Origin: Colius striatus | Lineage: Eukaryota; Chordata; Aves; Coliiformes; Coliidae | Length of the DNA stretch: 64,000 nt | Direction of reading: 5' to 3' | Assembly: GCF_028858725.1 (NCBI RefSeq) | Contig: NC_084760.1 | Location: 78,622,367 to 78,686,366 of the forward strand | Shown: in pieces, positions 43,601 through 55,775 of the stretch | Layout of the letters: each line of letters begins with the position of its first letter | How positions within the stretch are numbered: the first letter of the stretch is position 1 | Notes under the pieces: generated by a model | What the model saw: only the letters and a program-made list of their open reading frames with translations | Told to the model about the DNA's origin: nothing | Database searches by the model: none | Position numbers and translations under genes: made by a program

Positions 43601-46600
43601 GAAAGGGCTCTTAGAGGCGACGTGGGGTGCAGCCAGGAGGAAGCCAGAAGACATGACTGAGCTGCTACTTACAGACTTGCCTTGTGAAGATAGTCAAGGG
43701 AAGAGGCTTTGAGTATGAGACATGAAGAAACCATGACAACTGAACTTCAAAATGGGAAAGCCGAGCTCTCCTTTGTGTACTACTCACTGAATCAATAGTT
43801 TTGATGATAGTATCTTCCTCCAGGACTTCTCAAATGGTCTGGATACAAGCAACAGAGTATCTGTTTCCATCTCCACACAAGTTGTAAAATTCAGAAAAAG
43901 CCCCAGCAATCCCTACTCCTAATGCTTTGCTCTAAGCCCTGCACTTCAGAGAAACCATACAGATACATTCCATCCTGTCAAGTTACCACTACTGTAGGTT
44001 TGGCTGTTGGCCACCTAAGTACTAGATAAAGAATACAGACAGTAAACAAGAGAAGAATTTAGGCTTAGAAAAGGGCTAGAGGAGCGGCTAGACAGATGAG
44101 GGACAGGAGGAGATAGCACCTGGTCCAAATATGGGTGGGGATATGAAATCCCAGTAAGATGGGAAGGATGCAGAGGAGGAAAGAAGGAGTTAGGCTGAGG
44201 CTGATCAGTATCAGGCTGTGGAGATGTCACTGCTGCTAGGGTAATTTCTAACTGGGTTCTGTAGGACAGTACTGTAGAGCAGACACCACGAGCAAGCAAC
44301 AGGACCGCTCTGGGCCTATGACTGAGCTTCTCAGCTTTTATTTAGTAAGGAGCAGAACAGCAGGATGCTTGTGATTGAAACAATGTCCTCAAGCAGAGGG
44401 ATTTAGGAATCATCTGGGAGATCTCTTGCTTCACACTCTAGAGAAACAGCAGGTTCTACCTATGTCTGCTACAAAATCCATGTAAAAGTCCTTGCTCAAG
44501 TCCCAGCTCTAGAAGCCTACAGTCATCTCTTCTGTCAGTGACAGACTTCAGAATTGTCCCTCTTCCTTTTCCCAAGGAAAGACTGCATCACTGCATCCCT
44601 ACCCTACATCCACACATGTCTGCAACACAGGCACAGGTAATTTCCCTCAGCTCCTTTTGCAGTAGGAGTTGCTGCACATCTGCCCCGACTGAACTTGGGC
44701 AGCTTCAGCAAGACCTGAGTAGCAGCATGCAGTGAGCCTTTGCTAGACTCATACAGCTGTTTGCCAGCCAGCCAGGAGGCAGCTCTGCAAATGAACTGCC
44801 AAGTTTTGGGCACTGCTTGGCTGGTTGGAGAGTGAGGTTGTTGATAAGAGCGCTCTCCATGTATCAATGAACTTCTCACCCTAGCAAGGAAGCTCCAAGC
44901 TGGGGGAACAGAGTCCTGTCATAGGGAACCACACACTCTCATCCTTTCAAGAACCCCTGCTCAGTGCCACAGCAGGATGAGGGCCAGCAGCAGTGCAGAG
45001 CCACAGCTGTGACAGGAGGCGGTTAGCAATACCTTCCTTCAGGGCTGAGTTGCTCCCTGCGCAGTTTCCGATCCACCTCCTCCATGCTCTGTCTGCAACG
45101 TGCCAGCTTCTCCTCCAGTCCATCGATCTGAAAAACACCACACCAGTCACATTTCTTCTCTCAGCTAACATGGATCCACATCCACTCAGATGGAAAGAGT
45201 GGCAGCTCTGCAGCTTCACCTCCTTCCTCCCCAAATGAAGGGAGGAACAGCCCCAGCTCTGTGCAGCACCAAGAGCCTGTTGCCTCCCAGATCAGCATGT
45301 GTCACAGCCCAGGCAGGTGTGACATTAACCCCAGACAGAGCCACTCCAGCTCTAATGCTCTCACATGTGTGGCTGGTGACCAGCACTGTTTTGCTAAGAT
45401 CTCCTCCTCTTCCAGCCTGTTGTGGTTTCTTTGTTTGTGGCTCCACAAGCAAAGATGTGATCTAAGGCATCTTTGTGCAATTAAAAGAGGATAAAATGAT
45501 AGAGACTGGCCTTGGCCAAAGCTGGAGGGACAAGGTCTTGATTTAGTGCTGTGAAGAGACACGTTCATAGGACATGACTACAAAGCACCCTCAGCAGTCT
45601 GCCTGGGTGAAGAGGGGACAAATGGGAACACTGATACTATCTCTTTTACCCAAGTAAATCTACAACAGCAGTCTGCACAGTTTGCTCAAGAGAGCTTTCA
45701 CCGCTGCCTTCACACCTTTGACCCACACCAAGTTTTGCCAGGAACATGTTCCCATGTGCACAACCACTGGTCATCTCCTGTGTCTCCTTGTCAGGTTTTC
45801 CAGGTTTGCCACTCTCTCTCATATCTTCCTGCAGAGGGGAGTAAGTGTGGCAAAGTACAGGAGAGTTGATCTACTTGTGTGGAAATGGACTGCCTAGGGG
45901 GGAATCCTACCCATGTCTTCTGGGAATCATTCCTCTTCTCGGCCCAACAGCCAGAGCATAGATATCTTTAGAAAAAACTCTTTGTCTTTCAGGCTTGCTT
46001 CCAGTTGAAAGCAGTGGGATTAAACAGATAATATGAACACAACATCCTAGCCTGAAAGAAAACTGCCTCGGTGCCCTGAGGTGGCAACAACCTCTCTTTT
46101 TAGCTACTTAGCACAAGACTCCTGCTGTGCCTGGTTCTCCAAGCAAGGCCAAGGCCAGCTAGATGGCTGGCATTAAGGCCTCTCTGTGGCAGGAGGCTTC
46201 ACAAACCAGAACCAAAGTGTCAGCACAGTCCTGAGCAAAGAACTAGGGTGGAATGAGACAATAGCTTCCTGGACATCAGCCTCAGAAGTGGCCCAGATCA
46301 TAAATACTCCCAGAAACAGTGATATGGGAAATAAAATCAAACGTAGTGATGCCCAATTATTGCTGCTTTGGATCAGCTCTGTCCTGGGCTCATTAGCAAT
46401 CTCACACCTTCTGCTCAGGAAAGGCAGGCAACCGTTACAAACAAGCAGGAGGGGAGAAGAGGCCTGACGTATAACAGGAAGAACAAAGCTGACTGTGAAA
46501 AGCAGTTCAGCCAGTCAGCTGAAGCATCCCACTGCAGGCAGCACAGTAGAGCTGGGGAGTGGGCTGCATGTTACAAGGCTCAAATAAATCTTTGCATCTT

Positions 46601-49600
46601 GCCAATTTCAAAGGCCCTTGTTTTTAGGCAACTCTACCAGGGCTGCTAAGATGCCAAACTCCGCAGAGGCACAGCTTCCCCGGAGCCTGAGGGGAGCACC
46701 AAGGCACATCACCTGATCCCAGAGCACAGGGACTGCCCTTCCCTGTTTGGCAATGCTCAGGCTTGCCTCCATAGGAAGATGGATATTTTTGAACCACATC
46801 AGCTGAAAATGCATTTGGTCAGGGGAGAAGTAATTGTCTGCCTCCACATCAGCCAGTTAAGAATGCTAACCCCAGCTGCTCTTCGCTGTCATCCACTACA
46901 GCTCAGTCAGAGAGTCTCCCAATCTGCTTCAAGGACAACCAAAGGCTTCACCCAAGTCAGCTCTGACCATGCTTATCAGCAAGTTAATTTCACAGCAGAG
47001 TGGAGTGGAGGTGGGGCCTCCATCCAGCCCAATTTAAGAAGGACCATCTCCCTCTCCAGTTCCTACCACTTGCAAATGATCGTCTCTGCTCCCTTATCTA
47101 TTCGAAGTTCTCACCTACACACATAGCAAGAAGCACTTCAGCATGTGGTACCTGGCTCCTCCTTAGCCAGTAAACTTACTACAATGCACCACGCCTTCTA
47201 TGGAAACCTGATTAAGAATCCTATTAAATACCACAAGAGCTTTGGTTGGGCACTGGCCAACCCCACCACTAAATTACCCACATCCCTGCACTCCCTACAC
47301 TCTCCTCCAGAACAGCTCCCCCTGCTCAGCTTGCAGTTGCTCTCACTAGTATATTCTCTGCCTATACTTCTGTCATTTCACGAGACATAACAAGAGGATA
47401 TTCTGCCCAACTCTGTCAATGCTTTTACTTTCTGCTGACTAAAAATCTCCAGATTCCACATCATACTTTAAAAGTTTCAATGGGGTTTTACTGCTCTTAA
47501 ATCAAAACCAAAGTTTGGGTCCCCTGCTGGAGAGCAATAATTTGCTAATAAACCACATGCCCGAGAACTGCACCATCAGCTTTGCTGAGCTGGAGGCACA
47601 AGGGATGGAAAATAATGATAATAAAACAAAAGCAAAGGCAAGGAAGGAGGAACAGGCTGCTGAACAAAATACTTTTCCTCCAGAATCTGTTTTTTTTCTT
47701 CAGGCTAGTCTGGGGCATTAAGAGTTGTAAGGAAATACGAGAGTGAAGATTCCCAGACACTATCCATTTCCTGTGCCTCCTTTCCCTGTATATAAATTAG
47801 GATGGTACTATCTGCCTCCTGGAGGTGGCTCATTTCTGCAAGGAGTCTCAGACACTGACCCAAACGATGTGCTGAGCACTGTTTTGCTATATAAGTGCCA
47901 CTGCTTCACTTGGGATTTGGGATCTCTTCCTGCAACTAGGAGTCTCTCAGCAGCTCAGCTATCCACGTCACTCTTCACTGTAGGTCAAAGACAAGAGAGA
48001 AATAGAAAATAAGCACAGCGAAAAATCAGAGCAATGCCTGGGAATTACTGATTACTCTCTGGGCTGCTGAAGAAACTCCCAGGGGGCCTGTAGCCTGTAA
48101 AGCACAAGAAAACCTGTAGAGCTCTGGCATAATTCCCTGCAGCAGCTCTCCAGGAGAGCAATCCTAGAAGCTGGTGCACACCCGAGCTTGTAGTGGACCG
48201 AAAGCTTTCTCTCCTACTAACTGCTACATGAGGAGGTCAGTTGGGGTGTGTACCTAGGCCTACTGGAGGCCTACATGAAAGCAAAGAGCCAAGCTCACTA
48301 GGCTGATCTATCACTGCACTTCTCACCGGCTCATCTTTCTAGTGGCAAGCTCAGCACGGTGGCTTAGGAATTGCAAAGATGAACCCTTGCACCTTTTGTT
48401 TCTCCCTTCCACAAAGAGGATCCTTTGGAACAGAGCTGAAGTGCAGCACGCTGCAAGCTCAGTTGACAGCTCCTCAGGTTCATGCAGCCTGTAGCAGGGA
48501 CACTATTTTTAAGTAGACTCCATTAAAAGAGGCAAGTGAAACAGGCGCTTCACATCCAGGCAGCGGCTGGGGGCACACAGAGCTGCCCTTCTGCTCCTCA
48601 AGAGCCACTCCTGAAAGTCAAGGCCCAGCAGCTTTGGATGCACACAGGGATCTAAGACCAGATGCCTTCCTTGCTCCACAAGGTATGAAAAAGCACTGAG
48701 CCATTTCTGTTGAATTCTGGCAACACTTGCTCGCAATCTGGAGACCTTTTTAAACCAGAGAGACCTGGAGTGGATTTCAATCCAAACCGACTTAACATGC
48801 TTGTTACAAATCTCATTTGTTGGGACCTTCTTGAGCAGAGAGCCTCAAACGGCTCACATAAAAGCAGAGACAAAGACAGTTGAAAAAAAGCAGCAGCTCG
48901 GCTTACAGAGTTGAGCTGAATCCCTTTTAATACATTTTGTAATGAATTAATAAAAGCTTTCTTTCCAGCAGAAAGGCTAAAAGCACTGTTCAAGAACTGG
49001 CATCCACCCTCTGCTTTTATGAATTCCCTAATTAAGATACTGGCAAAGAGCCATATCACACATACGTCGACATCCAACAGCGTTAGCTAATGAGGTTTTC
49101 GTCTTCTGACCCTCATAAAACAGATCAAAGCCAACCGAAGAGGTGGGGGCAAAGAAAAAAATCCCCTTCCCTGAGCAGTCTTCTTGTGCCTTGTCACCTG
49201 ACACACACTTGAGCCATTCTTTTCACAGAAGAATTAGTGGTTCCCGCACCCAGAAATTTGGCTGGATTATTAAAATCAGTCCAGCAGAGGTGAGTTTTGC
49301 TTAAATTCAAACATTAACTTGCGGTTCATGGACACACTTCCATTTTCACCACATTCTTGGAGCCATTTTGCACGCTGGCAAATCATTTTGCGGATGGCTG
49401 TGCCCACAGCGTGCTTGGAAGTATTTACCAGGCAAAGCTATACACAATAGAGGATGATTCACCAGCAAAGTCTAAGAAAAATCCTGCAGATCAACCTTCT
49501 GTCTTGGTAAAGGAAAAAGGGCTGGATCCTACCTGTGTCTCTGCCAGCCTTGCAGAGACTATCCAGTCAGTCAGCCCCCCTGTCTAAGCTCAGAGCGGTG

Positions 49601-52232
49601 GCTCAGAAGCAGGACAGCACACAGAAGTGAGCACATGGCACCACCCACAGCTTTTGAAATCCCACAAGAACAGCTCTCCTGAGTACAGGCAACATTGGCC
49701 TTTTCCCTGTTATCCTCTTAGGCAGACACGGAGCAGCCCCTGTCTGAAGCAGTAACACACGTTACAATGCTTTCTCCAAACACGTACTTGACATTTTGCA
49801 GCTGAGGCACTGCCTGAGCACAAGGTGTTCTCTTTTCATTTAATAGCCCCAATTTTTGCTCCATGAACTTTTTTTTTTTTCAGTTCTTGTCTGAGCCACA
49901 AGTATATTTTGAAGTGGTACAACATCTTCTGGCAACGAGTTACACAACACAGCCTCAGGTTACAGGAAGAACTCACCCCTCCTGTTTGTTCTGAGCTTGT
50001 CAGCTGCTAGTTTTGTTTGATAGCCCTAATTTTGTATTGACAGTAAACAATCATTCTTTGTTTAAAGTCACAAATTGCTTGCAGAGGATACAGACCTATA
50101 TAATGGGTCCCCTTGCAGTCATGGTTTTAAGCTTTAAAGGACCTGGTATGCTTATTTGTTTATTTCATAGACGTTTTCCTCACCCTTGACGCTCTCTTAA
50201 GGTCATTTCCTTCTCCTGGTTTTGCTACAAGATGGACCACTCTTCCCAGTTATGTTTTTCCTGATAAGCTTCCTCAAGAAAGTTCTGGGCAGTTTGGCAT
50301 TGCCAACAGGGATGCCTGTTGAAAGCCTACAGAGCTATAAGAAAGGAGAACGGACTCAAGTTTAAACCACAACATGATGGAGCCACATTTATATCAGTTT
50401 AAATCAGGTTATATCAATTACACCTGCAATTTCTAAGTGCAAGCTAATCTGATAAGTGTCCATATAGAAAATTGCATTCATTTAGCATCATGACTTCAGT
50501 TAAACAAGCATGACTCTGCCTAGATTAGGCCTTTCAAAGCTAGCCATGCATCATGTCATATTAAGACTCATTTGGAAAGTTTTCTTTACAATCATAACCG
50601 CTCAGAAGCTAATACTGAAACAAATAAAAGTTTAAATTATGAAATCAATAACTTGGTTGTCATGCGTTCAGACACCTGAAACACAGCCTTCTCTTAAGGC
50701 TTAAAGGGATTTTGTCTTCCTAACTTCTGTTCAGTACCTTTCTCATCACTGCAAGGTGAGAAGGATTTTATCTTCTAGTTTTATCTTTACGCTGAGAGAT
50801 TAAGTAGTTCTACAGCCTTTTCAAAAGTAGTGTGTTCTATCACAACTACTTTTAAAAACATAAAATCTAAAGTTACCAGAGGTCCCCAAACACTTTCCAA
50901 GAATTTTCTGTGGCAGCTAAAATCACTCCCTTTTTATTGTGTGACTCATAGGACCTGGCTCACCCTTTCTACCACTTCTTTTTTCATAAGGTAGACCCTA
51001 CCATTTCAGCTCATGTTTCAACCATGTCACATCTCAACCAACCACCAAAACTTCATTATTTCAACTCTCCCCGCTGAGGTCACTGAGAAGAAGCCTGGAC
51101 AGTCAGCATGGTCCCCACTGGACTCCTTTTGGTTGCTGTATTTGGGTGAGAGTGCCCAGAAATGTCCATTTCTCCACTGAAAGCCTAACTAGACGAAACA
51201 GACCAGAAAACTACTAGAAACTGAACTCTCAATCACTGACACAGCAGGGCACTCACCTTTAAATTCCTGGCTGATGAAGCATCTATGACAAGCCCCCAAG
51301 TCCTTCCTCTGGCCTTTCTACCCTGGCTATCTTGGTCTGTTGTGTGTATGCTCATCTGGAAGACTTCAGGACAGAGAGATGACCAGTGAGACTCACTGGA
51401 TTGATTCTGCCCTACTGCAGGCATTTGTCAGGAAGGTTCAGGCATTTGCTGTCCCCAGTGTATCCACAACCCACAAGTTTGAACTGTGGGCTCAACACTG
51501 CCTCCTCTTCCATGGTAGTCCAGACGGGGGGGGGCAGGGGGGGAGGGGGGGGCGGAGTCAGAATGAAAGGTGCTTCAGAGCGACCTTATCAGCTTGTTAA
51601 TACAAATATAAGGCTTAAATAAGGCTTACCTACAGCCCTCCCACTGCTCAGATTACAGAACACCCAAGCATGACAACAGAAAGCCAGCTTTAGATGGAAG
51701 CTATGCTATCAAACTCCACTATTTTCCCCTTCTCCTTGCTGTGACTTACAGGCCCTCATGTGCTGGTTTTTCACCCATCTCCTCAAAAGCAGGTGCCCGT
51801 GCTCAGCTGACTTCCACTGCCTCACACCCAGGCTGGGCTTCACACAGATCTGCTGGCTAGGAGCAAGAGCTTGCAGCAACCCCCTGCCACGGGCAAACGC
51901 ACCTACTGCCCCTTAACCTGGCTCAGAGGCTCAGCAGGAGCAAGGGCACCACGAACCATTGCCCTGAGGCCTCGGACGGAGGGCTGGGGCCCTCCCGCCT
52001 CAGCCTCCTCTGCTGACGTCGCACATGAAGATGGCGGCCGGCTGCGGCCCGGCACAGCGCAGCCTGCTCGGAGCGGTGGCTCCGACCCCTGCGGTCCCAG
52101 CCCTCCTCGCCACTCACCGCTCTCCAAGAGAGCGGCGGCAGCCGCCGTGCCCCCGTCAAAGCCGACCATACCCCTCGCCGCCACTGCCCTCACCTCCCGG
52201 GCCACGCTCAGCCCCTCTCGCCTCCGGCCCAT
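40538..52232 (-). CDS. CCDC167: CCDC167, small tail-anchored coiled-coil protein, complete
   Basis: Spliced CDS on the minus strand, in transcript order: 52232-52194, 45127-45033, 42815-42763, 40641-40538. The total is 291 nt, 96 residues (human 97), with all junctions in phase. The protein starts MGRRREGLSVAREIDGLEEKL, has a charged coiled coil (about residues 14-75, with KSLERERNLLMTKADNYEKEL) and ends in one hydrophobic helix (about 77-93) followed by only WTM. This is the form of a C-terminal tail anchor with the coiled coil in the cytosol (inference). Start context is strong (A at -3, G at +4). The function of the family is poorly known. It runs tail-to-tail against CMTR1. Confidence 0.95.
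42763..42815 (-). CDS. CCDC167: CCDC167 exon 3: coiled coil
   Basis: 53 nt encoding KSLERERNLLMTKADNY between acceptor CATTACAG and donor GTAAGA; too short to stand out as an open frame, found by splice sites and phase. Confidence 0.93.
45033..45127 (-). CDS. CCDC167: CCDC167 exon 2: coiled coil
   Basis: 95 nt encoding IDGLEEKLARCRQSMEEVDR.. to SPEG and a split arginine codon. Minus-strand acceptor TTTTTCAG; donor GTATTG. Confidence 0.95.
51526..51555 (+). repeat. G-quadruplex-type G tract
   Basis: Four G runs of 9, 7, 8 and 2 bases separated by CA, A and C. The three long runs alone allow several quadruplex registers. It lies about 680 bases into CCDC167 intron 1, on the non-transcript strand. 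Confidence 0.85.
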
Positions 52233-52470
52233 GGTCCCCAGCCCGGCCGTGCCCGCGCCTGCGCTCGCTGCCGCTCTGTGCCACCGCCCAAGCGCGGCCA
52301 CGTCCGCACCGCCGCCGCCACCTTGGTGAGGGGCTGCGCTATGGGGCGGCCGCCATCTTGGTGAGGGCGCTGCTGCCCGGCGCCTTTCGGTGGGAGTGCT
52401 CGGGGATGGTGGCGGATCTGGCCGTGTGGCGCCGTATTGGCGTAGTTAGAAGACAGCCGAGGACGTAGAG
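51890..52470. promoter_or_regulatory. CpG island, CCDC167 promoter, possibly bidirectional
   Basis: A GC- and CpG-rich block surrounding the CCDC167 start codon. It has a CRE-like TGACGTCG (52014-52021) and three YY1-type motifs: minus-strand CAAGATGGCGGC (52360-52349), its variant CAAGGTGGCGGC (52325-52314), and a plus-strand AAGATGGCGGC (52028-52038). No TATA box is seen. Confidence 0.85.
52194..52232 (-). CDS. CCDC167: CCDC167 first coding exon
   Basis: Encodes 13 residues, MGRRREGLSVARE, then donor GTGAGG. It lies inside the CpG island; the 5'UTR must lie at higher coordinates. Phase 0 end fits the next exon, which starts IDGLEEKL. Confidence 0.93.
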
Positions 52471-53339
52471 CAGGGCGGCTCATGGCAGTGTGAGCGGTGC
52501 CTGCCGCTTTGTGCCAGTGCTGCCCTCTCCAGTGGCAGCAGATGAAGGATGGTTGGGGAAGGATGAGGAGGCCAGGAGGCTGCATGTTACCTCTTGGTCC
52601 TTCTTAGGCCTGCCTTGTCTTGCCTCTTCACCCCTCAGAGACCCCTTCTCCCTCAGGGGAAGCATGGGCAGGGGCCTGCAGTGTGCTCCTGACTGGACAT
52701 GCCTTCTGGGTCTGCTGGGGAAAATCCAGACTAATGAGTTGGTTTTCCCCCAATAGCAGCCAGCTCCATCTTGCTTCTGCTTCTTGCATCTGCACTGCTC
52801 AGGCCCCTCCAGCCCGGTCCTTGTATTGCTAGGGGTTAGGGCTCTCCTAGGAAGAAGGGGATCTCTCAGAAAAGCAAGGCACCAACAGGACCACTGTTTT
52901 GCTCTGTGTTACTGTCACCAAGAACTTTAGGGGCTTCCTTCCCTGCCATACACTAGCTAAAGCAGCTGCTGATTGATCTACCAGGAGACAGCACTGTGCA
53001 CTCTAGCTGGTTCATTGCAAGATGCTAATCGCAGTGTTACATATGCATGGCAGCTTTTGTCCTGACCCAAGAAAGCTTTTTATGAAACACTACTATCTTG
53101 TATTTAAAAAAAATGAAGCAGCAAGAAACACCACTGAAAAGCGTCTGCCTTCAGAGTAGGACATGACTGCTACGTGGCAGAGAACAGCTCTTTGCTGACT
53201 GAAAAATGGAAGGCTGGGTAGATGCACAGACTGAATTTTCATTTTGGCTAAATACCCTCTGCTGACTGAAATTTTGCTGGGATGGCAGGAGTGCAGATGC
53301 CCATCATAGACAGTGATAATGCTAATATCTAATTAGTGT

Positions 53340-53370
53340 GGGTTTTTTTTTTTATTAAAAAAACCCCAAC
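53340..53370. repeat. T-run / A-run inverted repeat
   Basis: GTGGG and a long T run are followed after ATT by seven A and CCCC, so the strand can fold on itself. Likely a simple-sequence by-product. Confidence 0.5.
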
Positions 53371-55479
53371 AAACAAAAGAAACCCATTTTTACTAGGGAA
53401 GGTGGCATGTGTTGTTAATAGCATCAGTCTCATTTTCTCTCTGGAGAAAGTGAGGGATAGCTGTACTCTTCTCTGCTTCCCAATCTGGTACTTGACTCTG
53501 TGTTACGGAGCCTGCACTGCTGAACACAAAGGAACCAGAACTCCTGCCTCCAAGGCGAGACATTGACAACTCCTTTCCAAGCAGAAGCAGCTCGGTCAGA
53601 ATACAGTAATCAAGCTGAGTAGGACCCAGCCAGCCACCCCGGGAAAGCACAGGTCCAGGGGGAGGGAGAGAGAAAATGAAGCAGCAGAAGAATGTTACTT
53701 TTACCCCTCTTAGAAGACTTGCTTCGTGAGTGTAAATACAATCTTAAAATGCATAGAGGTTTGAAGAAAACCCATCTGTTATGGTTTGCTATGGGATGAA
53801 ATAGCCATCAGTTCAGCAGAAAGCATTTTCTCCTTTACAAAGGTCGGTATTGATTCAGCAGAGGACTGTCAGTTCTCACATAAGCACTTCTCCAGAGAGA
53901 GACATACGTATAGCATTTTGTGTGCAGATGAGCGTGACCTTTGTTGTCACGTCTTTCAGGGAAGACAGAAAAGGGGAGCTGGTTTCTCCCTCACATACAA
54001 GCCACCATTCCCACCGCTGCAAGCAGCAGTTTCCAATTCATGTGTTACTCTTCCTGGCCCTCTTGAATCCATCAAGCTGATAACCTCATTATGTCTATCA
54101 TCTGGTTTTGGGTCTCCTGGTTCTGCCCTCATCGGGCACCCTCTCTCCAGTCTTTCCTATGTTACATCTTCATTTCCTTTGTAGTGTCATTTAGGTCATC
54201 TGTGTGCTGATGCAAGACAGAAAAACTGTTCATTTTCCTCAGCAAATCTCTAATATTTTCCTTCTTGAAGGAGAGATCTGGAGTTTTTTACATGCAGTGA
54301 CATCAGCTTCTGTAGTTTAGCATATCCACAGACATGAGAGTGAATTTGAACTGCTCTGTATCAAGGGGCTGCTGACTGTCCACAAGCACATTTAATCTAG
54401 AAATCAGAAACTTTCAGCTGTGAGAACAATCAGATTATTCTCTTGTTAGAGAGGTAAGAGGAAAATAATAGAACAGATTTTAGCAAGCTCTTGAATAGGA
54501 TGTTCTAACACAAAGCCTGTAAGAGGAAGGCATGGCTATAATATGTATGGGTGAACACCAAATAACATGTGCAGTAATGAGACTGGACAAGACCCTGCTC
54601 AGAGTCTCTAGTAGACTGTCCCTACTGTGTTGGGAGTCACACCTCTGCAGCCAAAATGAGTGACCACGTGATGTTAGAAACTAAAGATTACACAAGTGTC
54701 AGTCTGAAAGGAACATTCAGAAGGCACTCCATCTCCATGCACAGAGGCAGGATCAGACACTCTGCTGCCATCCAAGCAGGTGTTTGCCTTACCTGCCCTT
54801 AACACACACCAGGGATGGTATCACCACATGTTACACTGCTCATTCACTGCTCATTCACTGATAGCTGGGAAAGATTCCCTCCTCTTTGTAACTCGATTTA
54901 GCTTGTCCCATCTTGACCTCTTCTCAGGAGACACAGGGAACAGTCTTTCTTGTAACAACCTTATATATTTCAAGTTCATTGTCATATTCCCTCTAATGGT
55001 TTTTTTCCCCTCCCTGCTAGACTCAATCCTTTCCTTTCAACCTAATGTGTTTTGCTCCTCTTATATTGTTTGTTACCTTCCTCCAGTCCAAACCTCCAGT
55101 CCAAAGCTCTTACTGAGCTTCTGTAACATGGAGGAATTGAGAAAGCAAAAAATTAGCTCCTTTGTCTTACAGACAGTATGCCCTGGTAATACAGCCAAGA
55201 TGAAAATTGCCTTTTTATGCAATACCTTCACAATGGCAATTCATATTTGGTTCATGGTCCTGTAACTCCTCAATCCGTTTCCCTGCTGCTGTGATCTAGC
55301 CAGCTGTTCCCTCTTTCTTTACTGGTGCATTTAATTTTTTCCCCTTCTCAGTGCAGTATTTCACTCTGGTTTTATGGAATTTTAGCTGCCTGATTTTGAG
55401 CTGTTTCTCGAATTTGTCAAGATTGCTTTGTGTCTTTTTTCCCTGTCCTACTTTCAGTCTGCAAGCTCTTCTAGACAAT

Positions 55480-55775
55480 GGATCCAGGCTCTCCTCAATG
55501 ATGGCCAATGATAGGACAAGGGGCAACGAGTACAAGCTGAAACATAAGAGGTTCCAAAGAAACATAAGGAAAAGCTTCTTCACTGTGAGGGTGAGGGAGC
55601 ACTGGAATGGGCTGTCCAGATGGGTTGTGGACTCTCCTTCTCTGGGGACATTCAAAACCCACCTGGATGAGTTCCTGTGTGACCTGATCTAGGTGGTCCT
55701 GTTTTTAGCAGAGGGGTTGGACTGGATGATCTTTCAAGGTCCCTTCCAACCCTTAAGATTCTGTGATTTTGTGAT
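55480..55775 (+). repeat. CR1 LINE 3' fragment
   Basis: Contains CCAATGATAGGACAAGGGGC, ACATAAGGAAAAGCTTCTTC and GACCTGATCTAGGTGGTCCT, ending in a decayed tail (GATTCTGTGATTTTGTGAT). Its 5' boundary is uncertain. Confidence 0.92.

Larger units (their letters stand above)
40642..52193 (-). other. CCDC167 introns
   Basis: Introns are 40642-42762, 42816-45032 and 45128-52193. I see no other exon, RNA gene or clear interspersed repeat. The long first intron holds a G-quadruplex-type tract (51526-51555) and an AT-rich block with TAATTA-type motifs (about 48880-49480) that could be regulatory. Confidence 0.6.

Noticed and set aside
48652-49077. 141-codon minus-strand open frame in CCDC167 intron 1
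   Set aside because: No family resemblance and no splice context. Better explained as a chance frame in a possible regulatory block.
51871-52468. Open frames in the CCDC167 CpG island, including a plus-strand frame starting MKMAAGCG at 52025
   Set aside because: The same GC effect. The real use of this region is the minus-strand CCDC167 start. The plus-strand ATG is kept only as a note with the YY1 motifs.
54780-55265. 161-codon open frame, hydrophobic and cysteine-rich
   Set aside because: T-rich sequence yields phenylalanine and leucine runs. No recognisable domain, no promoter or splice evidence.
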